From the NCBI GenBank assembly GCA_023488565.1, contig JAMDDZ010000086.1:1-33581 (forward strand): a stretch of DNA of 33,581 bases. Reading direction: 5' to 3'. Below, piece by piece: positions 1-7,455 of the stretch. The position numbers and the translations under genes were made by a program. Position 1 is the stretch's first letter. Each line of letters opens with the position of its first letter. This stretch comes from Bacillota bacterium. GTDB taxonomy: Bacteria; Bacillota; Sulfobacillia; Sulfobacillales; Sulfobacillaceae. The notes under the pieces are model-generated. The model was not told where the DNA came from. It was given only the letters and a program-made list of their open reading frames with translations, and ran no database searches.

Positions 1-118
1 AACTTATATGGTCAATGCCCGGGGCCCCCCCATTAGCCACAACGGCCGCAACCGCCTTGGCCAAATTGCAGGGATCCCAGACTTTATCGGCCAGACTATA
101 CCATTTCCTTGTTTGCAT
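1..118 (-). CDS. Group II intron reverse transcriptase/maturase, N-terminal 39 residues (partial at window edge)
   Basis: Reading leftward from the ATG at 118-116, the frame stays open to the edge. It gives a start of the type KWYSLADKVWD, then NLAKAV, then ANGGAPGID, which is the N-terminal block of group II intron-encoded proteins (usual forms: WYSLIDKV and ANKGAPGVDG). A purine-rich GGAGGAGACGAGG stretch sits just upstream as ribosome site. In this family the protein is a reverse transcriptase and maturase that helps its own intron splice and retrotranspose. Only the part before the catalytic RT domain is visible, so intactness cannot be judged. The long RNA-like region upstream supports the call. 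Confidence 0.8.
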   Translation of the reverse strand, partial: MQTRKWYSLADKVWDPCNLAKAVAAVVANGGAPGIDHIS

Positions 119-701
119 CCTCGTCTCCTCCACCTGTTACCCCAGGCGTCCCGTCCGGGACGCGGCTGTCTTTAGGTGCAAGGACCAATCTAGCCTTACC
201 AAGCGCAACAGTCCTGTTAAAGTCCTATTGAAGTGACCAGTCTTCGCATTCCCGCCGAGTTATGTTGTCTCGTGCGGTACTTCGCTACTATTCCGGCCTC
301 CGACTCCCTGTCCCACCCGTTGGTGGGGGTTTGGCGGTCATCGCATTGCCCTTCTTTTTGAACCACCGGACCAGACAGGGTCTCACCGGGTCAGTCGCCT
401 CTCTTTCTCTCGGTGCAATCCGTAACCACCCCCCAGGGGTCCGTTGCGGTGCTGCTCGTTCCAATCTCGCTCTCGGGAGTGATACCCTATTAACCGCCAC
501 GGCAGAGGGCTTCGCCCAGATCACGAGGGCTCGCCACCCACTGAAGGCCACCCCTGGTTCATTTGCATTACAGCCCCGAGATTTGCCTCAGTCGAGTAGC
601 TCACAGGCGCCGTGGTGTAGGTGACGCTCGCTCCGTTGGCCGTCCCTTTCGGTTGACGGTGCCTCAGCGCGTCCCCCTGCCCGATTTCCTGCAGGCTCTC
701 T

Positions 702-739
702 AAAATTCCGTACGGTCGGTTTTCCCGAATACGGCTTCA
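702..739 (-). ncRNA. Group II intron domain V-like hairpin
   Basis: On the minus strand the 5' arm GAAGCCGTAT, the apical stem TCGG with a GAAAA loop and CCGA, a two-base CC bulge and the 3' arm GTACGG reproduce the domain V layout (AGC triad, short apical stem, two-base bulge). A second hairpin (CCTGC ... GCAGG) follows and could be domain VI. Domain V is the catalytic core of the intron and normally lies after the RT gene; here it lies before it. Confidence 0.6.
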
Positions 740-1547
740 AACGACCACTCCACCCGAAATCTGCCTCGTCGGGGCCAAGGCTTAAAGGCACCCGCCTATC
801 CGCCCCAGCCCGCCGAGTTGGTTCCGACCTACGGGTAGCCCTACGAGGCCGCGGTCCTCAAGCCGAAGCTTTTGCCACGACGGCGGGTACCATGGGTCGT
901 CCACGGGTCCTTTCCTCGCCGGCGGTTATGTTGTCCGCCGAGTCCTCAGTACTACAACCCGATGCGTCAGGCTCGACGCCACCTCCCGATTTCGCGCTCT
1001 ACGCTTATACGGGCGGCCATGCCTTTCGCGGGTGCTCCAAGCGGGCCTCGAGTCCTTCCCTGCTTTGCCAAGATGTCCTTACACCATGCCGCCTCCCTTA
1101 CGCCGGAAGGACCATCCGGTGCCCATTCCCATCGCTTCCCGAATGGTACCAGTCTTCGCCTGTGGGTCCGAGGCTCGACTCCCTTCATCGTTCCCGTTAG
1201 TCAGATTTCACGGGGAATCTTTCGACGCAGCAGAGATCACTTAATGGTACGGCCTGGCCTCTGGCTAGCCCCTCCGTCTGACCTCGCCTTTCAGCGAACA
1301 GGGACATTATCTTCGCGGCTTTCACCGGATGGGTCACCCCCTTCCGATGCGCGATTTGCTACGTGGCCGAATGGGAAGTTGCCACGGCCGGACTTGCGCC
1401 GGCTGGATATCCTAGGTTACAGGCTGCACGGCCCACCAGATTCCGAATTACTTCGGACACCCTACCACTATTGGCTACCCCACTTGAACGAGGAAACTAG
1501 CAGGGACTAGACTTTCACTTGCAAGAGAGGCGACCTGCCGGTCGCAC

Positions 1548-1586
1548 GTGGAAGCCCCGCCCTTTAGGGCTGGGGAGGACGTTCAC
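1548..1586. repeat. IS200/IS605-type end hairpin at the intron insertion point
   Basis: A hairpin (CCCC-GCCCT, loop TT, AGGGC-T-GGGG; 1555-1575) is followed by GGAC and GTTCAC. This resembles the GAAGCCCCGCC...GGGGAGGAC end that follows tnpB genes and forms the end of the guide RNA. No tnpA or tnpB is beside it on the right. The group II intron starts 8 bases from the hairpin, with the hairpin in its 5' exon. Confidence 0.5.
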
Positions 1587-1982
1587 ATAACGCGAAGGGA
1601 GAGGGACAACTTACACCCGTGCCAAGAAATCCGGGGCAAGGCAGAGAGAAAGACGTGCAATGCGTCCGGGGCGTTTGCGCGTGATCAACTCAAGGCGTTT
1701 CATGGACGCCGCATCTATCACACCATCATTTCAACAGAATATCGCTGAGAGAATCCTGCGCTCTGAACACGCGGGATCAATCACAGAATACGGATAGCCA
1801 ATTAAATCATTCATCCTGTAGAGAACCGTTAGGAATTTTATTCATACCAAACGCCGAGAACTCCATAGGATGGGGTATGGGGGTTGATGTGTTTCAACAA
1901 TTTCATGGAACAAGTTACAAACGTTATATATAATTAGTAGTGACATCTATTTTTGTTGGTTCTCATAGGGAGGGGTGTCTTT
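1587..1982. other. Intergenic region before the transporter gene
   Basis: No credible gene is visible. The left half is purine-rich and may be leftover insertion-sequence DNA. A TATAAT box at 1929-1934 lacks a convincing -35 partner. A ribosome site (AGGGAGGGG, about 1966-1974) precedes the ATG at 1983. Confidence 0.5.
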
Positions 1983-4343
1983 ATGCATCCCAAAAAGGAA
2001 CAGTGGGGTTTGTCGGCTTATTGGTTCTCTCTTAACATGGAGGGTGCGGCGCTATTAACTATTTTAATACCTGTAACTTTAGTGCGTTTGTCGAGAGCGG
2101 GACATATTGGAGAACTAGCTCGATTAGCGAGTCTCGCTGCAATTTTAGCCATGCTTGTCCCTCCGATAGCAGGAGCCTATTCTGACCGGCAAAGACGCCG
2201 GGGAAAACCACGAAAGCCCATGTTGTGGTGGGGTACCACAGCCAATGTAGCAGGCCTGATCATTATCCCGTATGCGCGTTCCATAACGACGCTGACGCTG
2301 TTGTTTGTCCTGATGATTGCGGGTCAATCCGGCGCACAAAGTGCCTATCAAGCCATGATGCCTGAGGTGCTCCCGCAAAATCAATGGGGAAAAGCTTCCG
2401 GCTACATGGGTTTGGCAAGCTTGCTCGGTACTGTGGCCGGATTGGGATTTGCCGGATTTAGCGGTACCAATATTAGCTACCGGGCCATCGCGATGGTTTT
2501 GGTGGTTGGTGCTCTTTTCACCACTGCATGGGTGCGCGAGCCCAAAGGGACAGTAACACTCTCTGGCCCGCATGTGATGGTACGCAATCATCGCGATTTT
2601 GTGCGGGTATTTTGGGCGCGGTTTTTAGTGCTGTTGGGTCAGACTTTTTTGATGACGTTTATCTTGTATTTTTTCCGTGACGTGCTGCATGTTTCGTCGC
2701 CGGCGTCTCAAACGGCGTTAGTAGCAGGATTGGCTTTGGTAGGAGCAGCGGTTTCTACCGTGCTTATGGGACGTCTTTCAGACCGCGTCAGTCGTAAATT
2801 TATCGTGTTTTTCGCGGGTCTGCCCATGGCCATTGCCGCGTTGGGATTTGGGTTGGACCCGCGCTTATCATTGGTGGCGTTGTGGGCACTGCTGTATGGG
2901 GTGGGATATGGCGCATTTTTATCTGTAGATTGGGCTCTAGGGTTAGAGTCAATCCCTGATTTAGCTAATGTGGCCCGCGATTTAGGGGTTTGGGGAATTG
3001 CATCAAATTTCCCAGCCGTGATTGCTCCAGCCATGGGGGGTTGGGTATTGTTGCATGCCGCCGATGCGAAAAGTGGCTATCAATTTTTATTTCTATTGGC
3101 TTCTGGCACCTTTTTCTTAGGATCCGTGGCGGTGTTGCTCGTGGGACGCCGTCATACACCCAAAGCATGGTCGCCTATTCTGGCCTGGATTGTATCCGTT
3201 GCGGTCGGCCGTTATGTTAAATTGCGTTACCATGTGGGGGTGTTAGGCAGAATCCCCGCCTATCAAGGGGCTACTTTGGTTGTTGGCAATCACGGTCACG
3301 ATATTGAGGGGATGGCAATTCCCGTATTATTGCTACAATCGCGGCACTTTGGTAGTCGGGTCATCTCAGCTGGATCCCAACGCCTCATGGAACCGGGATT
3401 TCTGCCGACGCGTATGCCGCTGCCATGGGGACGTTGGCTATCGGGCGTTAATTTGGATGGACTGTTATGGACGTTGGGTGTACGCCCGATTGAAAACGAA
3501 CCATTATTTCGACCTATTTGCAGTTGGGGATACACTGTATTTAAAAGTAATGGCAACTTATCGCTGAACGATGTGTTTACCAAAGAGATCATCGAACTGC
3601 TGGCGCAAGAGAAAGAGCCTCCGATGTTTCTGCGAGATCTTTGGTCTCCGCGGTATGTGGCGGCAGCGGTTACGCCTCGGGCAGTAACAATATTGAAGGA
3701 GCCCTACCGCAGTTTTTGCAAAGATGACATTCGGCAGCACGTTCGTCGTCAAATGGATGAAATCCTTGCCTCAGTGCGCCCGGGTGATGTGCTATATTTG
3801 ACTCCTGAAGGCCGCTATACCGAAGACGGGCGTCTGGGTCGCTTTCGTCATTTTTGGTATGAGGCGGTACAGCGCATTCCGAATGTGGTTTTAGCTGCTA
3901 CATCTTACGATTTGTTACGCCCAGGGTCACTGCGCATGTGGGTTCACTTTTTTCCATGGAATCGTCACAATGATGTCTCTTGGGTGTTGTCCTCAGTACG
4001 GCCTATGACAGCAAGTCACTTGGTCGCGCATATTTTAACATGCCATCCGTTAGTGAGTTGGGACCAAGCGTTTGTACTAGCCATCCAATTATGGCAGCAG
4101 GACAAAGATAAGTTTATTTGGGCAAAGGATTTGGAGGAGAATACAGACACAGTTATTAAGCAAGCGTTGACTTTTATACAATCGAGCACTTGGCCAAAAA
4201 CTCAAGACCTGGGTGACCCACGGTTTCCATACGTGGCTAATCTGCTCGCCTATTACGAAAACCAATGGCAAGAAACCGAGATTGCCTGGCGCCGATTAGA
4301 ATTGGCAAGGACGGTGTCCGCAACGCCTGAAGTCGGGATTTGA
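1983..4343 (+). CDS. MFS transporter fused to an acyltransferase-like (PlsC-type) domain
   Basis: The ATG at 1983 is preferred over the upstream TTG at 1953 because AGGGAGGGG lies just before it, giving 786 residues. Residues 1 to about 400 are very hydrophobic with repeated helices and loops such as DRQRRRGKPRKP and GRLSDRVSRK, as in the major facilitator superfamily. The C-terminal half is soluble: VVGNHGHDIEGM resembles acyltransferase motif I, but with H-x4-E instead of H-x4-D, and LTPEGRYTEDGRLGRF resembles the FPEG motif. The order recalls the LplT-Aas fusions that flip and re-acylate lysophospholipids, so a role in membrane lipid handling is an inference. The substrate is not readable. 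The gene converges on ctaG with a 28-base gap. Confidence 0.8.
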   Translation: MHPKKEQWGLSAYWFSLNMEGAALLTILIPVTLVRLSRAGHIGELARLASLAAILAMLVPPIAGAYSDRQRRRGKPRKPMLWWGTTANVAGLIIIPYARSITTLTLLFVLMIAGQSGAQSAYQAMMPEVLPQNQWGKASGYMGLASLLGTVAGLGFAGFSGTNISYRAIAMVLVVGALFTTAWVREPKGTVTLSGPHVMVRNHRDFVRVFWARFLVLLGQTFLMTFILYFFRDVLHVSSPASQTALVAGLALVGAAVSTVLMGRLSDRVSRKFIVFFAGLPMAIAALGFGLDPRLSLVALWALLYGVGYGAFLSVDWALGLESIPDLANVARDLGVWGIASNFPAVIAPAMGGWVLLHAADAKSGYQFLFLLASGTFFLGSVAVLLVGRRHTPKAWSPILAWIVSVAVGRYVKLRYHVGVLGRIPAYQGATLVVGNHGHDIEGMAIPVLLLQSRHFGSRVISAGSQRLMEPGFLPTRMPLPWGRWLSGVNLDGLLWTLGVRPIENEPLFRPICSWGYTVFKSNGNLSLNDVFTKEIIELLAQEKEPPMFLRDLWSPRYVAAAVTPRAVTILKEPYRSFCKDDIRQHVRRQMDEILASVRPGDVLYLTPEGRYTEDGRLGRFRHFWYEAVQRIPNVVLAATSYDLLRPGSLRMWVHFFPWNRHNDVSWVLSSVRPMTASHLVAHILTCHPLVSWDQAFVLAIQLWQQDKDKFIWAKDLEENTDTVIKQALTFIQSSTWPKTQDLGDPRFPYVANLLAYYENQWQETEIAWRRLELARTVSATPEVGI

Positions 4344-4371
4344 TCGCGTTGTCCATCGCCATCGCGTTAAT

Positions 4372-5199
4372 TTAGGCATACCACGACGACATATCGTAAT
4401 GGGAAAATGCCCTGGCGAAGGCAATGGCGTAAGCGATTGCCATCGACACGCCCATAATTAGGCCGCCCAATTGTTGATCTGCTAAGGAAGAAAGGCCGAA
4501 TAAGTGCGGCATGCTTTGATAGACGGTATAAAAAGGAGAAGACGTGTCGATCACATAAATGGTGGGGGGCATCATTAGATCGAAATTAAGAAACCAATAA
4601 ATCATCTGAGCTTCAGGATTTAAGGGTCCTTCAATAGCTGGAGACAGTAATTGGCGTGCTCCTTGGGACTTTTTCCCCTTCGCTACGGTTAATCGGCCGG
4701 GAGCGTATACGGGCCACCATAGAAAAATAGCAGTAACCATTGCCAACAGTGTGCCAATGGTGTAAGGCACGTTGAACTGCAGCGTCCAATCCAGCAGAGG
4801 AGGGTACTGCCATGCCCACATGACCATGTTGAAAAGTAAGAGGGCTATGAGAGGGTGGCCGGCAATCCGCACAATTCGGCGTAATATGGGTACTGCGTAC
4901 CATGCTTCAAGTAGCCCCTTGGGAAGGCCCCGATAGATCAGCGGAGGCACTACCAGGGTTAGTAGCGCTACTTGGACCATATGAGCTGCGTATAAATCTT
5001 GGGTTGCCCAAATGTTGAGTGGACTACCCACGCAAAGAAAATAGAGGGACAATGCACTAAAGAAAGACATCTGTTGCGAGATCCGCGGTTGTTCCACAGC
5101 AACCGCCCATCGCAAACGAAGAGTCCCTGTCAAGGTGTGGTACAACACACCTAAAATGACGATGAGAACTAATATTGCTGGATTCCAAGACCACGACAT
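4372..5199 (-). CDS. ctaG: Cytochrome c oxidase assembly protein, CtaG family (caa3_CtaG)
   Basis: This 275-residue polytopic membrane protein has the CtaG/DUF1404 pattern: an N-terminal SWNP motif, then SPLNIWATQDLYAAHMVQ, GHPLIALLLFN, WAWQYPP and a C-terminal block with QQLGGLIMGV. The family is needed for assembly of CuA/aa3-type oxidases, probably copper delivery, in Gram-positive bacteria. Its start has an AAGGTGAG ribosome site. It lies on the strand opposite the oxidase operon that begins 2.2 kb to the right. Confidence 0.9.
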   Translation of the reverse strand: MSWSWNPAILVLIVILGVLYHTLTGTLRLRWAVAVEQPRISQQMSFFSALSLYFLCVGSPLNIWATQDLYAAHMVQVALLTLVVPPLIYRGLPKGLLEAWYAVPILRRIVRIAGHPLIALLLFNMVMWAWQYPPLLDWTLQFNVPYTIGTLLAMVTAIFLWWPVYAPGRLTVAKGKKSQGARQLLSPAIEGPLNPEAQMIYWFLNFDLMMPPTIYVIDTSSPFYTVYQSMPHLFGLSSLADQQLGGLIMGVSMAIAYAIAFARAFSHYDMSSWYA

Positions 5200-5444
5200 A
5201 CGTTGGCAGTCTCACCTTTCATTGGGGTCCCTGGATGTTGGGTATTATAGCATGGGCCATCGTGCTCGGGTACCGTTACGAGATAACTATTTTCGAATCA
5301 CGCCATCCTTTAACTCTTGTGCCATTGCCTTGGATCCCCTATGCTTTAATAATCTGAAAGAGATGGGATCAACATGACGGGCTAATAAATGTCCTTAGTT
5401 CTGAGGTGAACCCATCACAAAGGAAATTGAAGGGAGGAAAAGCC

Positions 5445-5543
5445 GTGGATTTTGTACGCTCGGTATTTCTAACGGAAGTGCCGTTATTTATTGTGTCTAT
5501 CATCATTTTGGCAGTGACCTTGCTTCATGACTATGAGTTTTAG
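5445..5543 (+). CDS. Small single-helix membrane protein (32 aa)
   Basis: GTG start, preceded by a strong GGGAGG site at 5433-5438. The product is 32 residues with one hydrophobic helix (PLFIVSIIILAVTLL) and a short HDYEF tail. Size and position beside oxidase genes suggest an accessory oxidase subunit, like the single-helix subunits of small heme-copper oxidases, but there is no diagnostic motif. Its stop codon overlaps that of an opposite-strand small gene. Confidence 0.55.
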   Translation: MDFVRSVFLTEVPLFIVSIIILAVTLLHDYEF

Positions 5544-5644
5544 TCGTCCCGGGCGTGCCCATCACGTCGTTCACCGATAGCAACAATGACGACAAGAATC
5601 AGAGCAATTACAAAAATTAGCGCGGCAATGAGAGTAAAATTCAC
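5540..5644 (-). CDS. Possible small single-helix membrane protein (34 aa), opposite strand
   Basis: From a GTG at 5644-5642 the minus strand encodes a 34-residue peptide with one long hydrophobic helix (LIAALIFVIALILVVIVAI) followed by a charged tail (GERRDGHARDD). The inside-positive topology is typical of a real tiny membrane protein. The upstream ribosome site is only moderate (GAGTGAAG). The stop codon shares bases with the stop of the plus-strand gene at 5445-5543. Confidence 0.4.
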   Translation of the reverse strand: MNFTLIAALIFVIALILVVIVAIGERRDGHARDD

Positions 5645-5748
5645 GGGGGCTTCACTCGATTCTGTTTAGAGTAAACCACTGGAGTATTGCTATTGTAGCG
5701 TAGCACTACTAAAGATGCGAGCACAGAGTTATGGAAGGGCCGTGAAAT

Positions 5749-5979
5749 ATGACGTATTTGGTCATGACCTACCTTGGTCTCATAGCAGTTGCCATCAGCG
5801 GAGCCTTTGTGTTTTTTGGATTTGCACTATTCGGACCTTCTCGTCGCCGATCCGGATCGGCCATGGTTATGTTTCCGCGGGGGGGATTGCCCCTGCGCTG
5901 GGTTAGCCTTCATGTGCTTTTGGCTACGGTAACGCTGGTATTGTTCACACTGGCGATGATCCAAGGGCACTTTCGATAG
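5749..5979 (+). CDS. Small two-helix membrane protein (76 aa)
   Basis: ATG start with a GGAAGG-type site upstream. It has two hydrophobic segments (about residues 3-27 and 49-70) separated by a basic loop with PSRRRSG. The second half (LRWVSLHVLLATVTLVLFTLAMI) resembles the same part of the next gene (RRLLGIHLLMAVVTFISLTAS), so the two look like diverged duplicates. The product is unknown; the setting points to the respiratory chain. Confidence 0.65.
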   Translation: MTYLVMTYLGLIAVAISGAFVFFGFALFGPSRRRSGSAMVMFPRGGLPLRWVSLHVLLATVTLVLFTLAMIQGHFR

Positions 5980-6000
5980 GCCGGGAAAGGAAGTGCCGAG

Positions 6001-6291
6001 GTGGCCGACTGGATTTATGTGGCATATGTGGCGTATGTAGTAACGTATTTGACTGGGCTTACTTTTTACATTCGGTTTGATGTCCGGCGCCGTCCTTTGC
6101 GGCGAAGATTATTGGGTATCCATCTTCTAATGGCGGTTGTGACCTTTATCTCGTTAACGGCATCTATGGCTTTATATGGATTTCCAGAGCGTGCAGCTGT
6201 GCCTGAAACATCGCATCAGTCGACAATGTGGTACTATGTGCTGCAGCATCGGTCAGAACATTCGAAATCGCAAATTGCAGGACAACCGTAG
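6001..6291 (+). CDS. Small membrane protein (96 aa), paralogue of the preceding gene
   Basis: GTG start at 6001, placed after GGAAAGGAAG. Two hydrophobic segments flank a strongly basic loop (RFDVRRRPLRRR), and a hydrophilic C-terminal tail of about 35 residues follows. It shares the loop-then-H-helix pattern with the 76-residue protein upstream. Only 21 bases separate the two genes, so they are probably co-transcribed. No known family is recognised. Confidence 0.6.
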   Translation: MADWIYVAYVAYVVTYLTGLTFYIRFDVRRRPLRRRLLGIHLLMAVVTFISLTASMALYGFPERAAVPETSHQSTMWYYVLQHRSEHSKSQIAGQP

Positions 6292-6320
6292 TGGGTACCC
6301 ATATCAAAATAGGGAAGAGG

Positions 6321-7091
6321 ATGGTTGTGAGCTCTACGTGGAAGCAGTCATGGGAAATGGCAAGTGAATATTGGCAGTCGAGTTGGAAGATGTGGTGGAG
6401 TTCCTTGGTGTTTGCCGTTATTATATTTGTTCTATGGACAATAGTGAATCCTTCCGTAGTGCCGTTTCTGTTGCTTCGGATTCAGCCATTTAATGATCCG
6501 GTTATCGGAATAACGTTTCATCATAATCTGAGCACGCTGTCAAAATCCCTGGTTCAATTAACAATCAGCAGTTTGGCCGTCGTGGTAATTACCACAACAA
6601 TAACGCGGCGTTGGGTGCCACCGTCGATTGGGTTAGGGTATATTTCCGCGGGACTTCTGGCATTAGTGTCCTTGGCGTTTATGGCTGTTGCTGGTGTTCC
6701 CATCGGACGAGGTAACGGAAATTTTGGGATTACCATGGCAGTGTGCTTAATATCGTTAGTGTTTTTGTTGCCCGTGATATTTTGGTGGTGGCCTTGGCGG
6801 ATGACATTCGCCAAAGCGTCATTTGGCGATTTTGTGAGTTGGCTTATACGCTCGCTATTAGAAAAAGCTCTTATCGCCTTGGCATGGCTTATTGGTTTGG
6901 CGGTGGCAGAAATGCTGGCGGCAGGAGTAGCCTGGGCTACATTTTCCCCGTTGCTTGGTATGGTCACCTTGGCGTTGCTTGCGATCATTGATGGCGCCCT
7001 GACTTGGGGAGCCGCGATTTTTTACGCTCGAAACTTCATTCCTCGGATAAATCCGTCCTCAAAGCCGATATTAACCCCGCCTACTCGGTAG
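6321..7091 (+). CDS. Polytopic membrane protein of unknown function
   Basis: About 255 residues with roughly six hydrophobic helices, for example WWSSLVFAVIIFVLWTIV near the start and MVTLALLAIIDGALTWGA near the end. The site AGGGAAGAGG at 6311-6320 fits initiation at the ATG at 6321 or, with better spacing, the GTG at 6327; an in-frame ATG also lies further upstream at 6228 but has no ribosome site. No motif identifies the function. It follows the two small membrane proteins in the same direction and may belong with them. Confidence 0.65.
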   Translation: MVVSSTWKQSWEMASEYWQSSWKMWWSSLVFAVIIFVLWTIVNPSVVPFLLLRIQPFNDPVIGITFHHNLSTLSKSLVQLTISSLAVVVITTTITRRWVPPSIGLGYISAGLLALVSLAFMAVAGVPIGRGNGNFGITMAVCLISLVFLLPVIFWWWPWRMTFAKASFGDFVSWLIRSLLEKALIALAWLIGLAVAEMLAAGVAWATFSPLLGMVTLALLAIIDGALTWGAAIFYARNFIPRINPSSKPILTPPTR

Positions 7092-7182
7092 TCTTCAGCA
7101 GTGTTTTACCAGGGAATCCGTAGTGTAGGGAAGGCGATTCCCCTTCACAGAGTACAGCATCCTTGTCGTTCAATTACTTATT

Positions 7183-7210
7183 GGAGCCTAAATAACGGCT
7201 CCTATCTTAT
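7183..7210 (+). terminator. Weak hairpin, possible terminator
   Basis: GGAGCC (7183-7188) pairs with GGCTCC (7197-7202) across an 8-base loop, followed by TATCTTAT, a poor T-tract. It lies 90 bases after the six-helix membrane protein gene. Confidence 0.3.
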
Positions 7211-7332
7211 CAATGATTGTGAAATAACGAACAAACCAACTAATATCAGTCCGGGATGCAATCCAGACGTTGTCACAACCTCCTTGATATAAATGATGCC
7301 CTCACCCTATGTGTGCAATGCAAATGAACTAT

Positions 7333-7346
7333 ATGATAAAGATCAT
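7333..7346. promoter_or_regulatory. CRP/FNR-family-like operator (TGAT-N4-ATCA)
   Basis: ATGAT-AAAG-ATCAT is a perfect inverted repeat with the 4-base spacer of FNR/ArcR-type sites (TTGAT-N4-ATCAA). It lies about 110 bases before the cupredoxin start. Redox or oxygen control of the oxidase operon is therefore plausible, but such a short site can arise by chance. Confidence 0.35.
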
Positions 7347-7455
7347 GATTCGTAAACAATTAAAATTTCTTCAGCAAGTTGAAGGAGTTTAAAACTTCCT
7401 GTCGAATACCAATGTCTGTACCTTGTCCCAATTATGGGAAAGGGAATTTATTACT

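Larger units (their letters stand above)
1..1547 (-). mobile_element. Group II intron RNA region (5' part; continues beyond the left edge)
   Basis: The minus strand starts with GTGCGACC at 1547, matching the GUGYG 5' end of group II introns, followed by a GC-rich, stop-riddled stretch with no convincing protein in any frame. It contains GGGTGTCCG...GGAATCTG-like blocks seen in bacterial introns and a domain V-like hairpin at 739-702, and ends in the RT start at 118. The distance from the 5' end to the RT start is about 1.43 kb, much more than the 0.5-0.7 kb usual for domains I-III. This may therefore be two tandem or nested introns, or an intron whose RT lies outside it. Long frames in this region are artefacts of structured RNA. 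Confidence 0.72.
7092..7455. other. Intergenic region upstream of the oxidase operon
   Basis: No gene is supported. The stretch holds a GGAGCC...GGCTCC stem (7183-7202) that could be a weak terminator for the upstream gene, and a CRP/FNR-like palindrome at 7333-7346. It probably carries the promoter of the cupredoxin-cox operon, but I see no clear -35/-10 pair. Confidence 0.5.

Noticed and set aside
15-1510. Several long open frames on both strands (for example 872-1510 plus and 967-1188 minus)
   Set aside because: They lie in structured group II intron RNA, have Arg/Pro/Ser-rich composition and no family motif or ribosome site.
1-1547. Part of a 23S or 16S rRNA operon
   Set aside because: No conserved rRNA blocks are visible, while intron 5' end, domain V and an RT start fit a group II intron.
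1551-1580. Hairpin as a simple Rho-independent terminator
   Set aside because: No T-tract follows on either strand, and the flanks look like an IS200/IS605 end.
5175-5357. 60-residue plus-strand frame with a hydrophobic stretch (WMLGIIAWAIVLGYRY)
   Set aside because: It overlaps the start and ribosome site of ctaG and has no ribosome site of its own; left as a faint possibility only.
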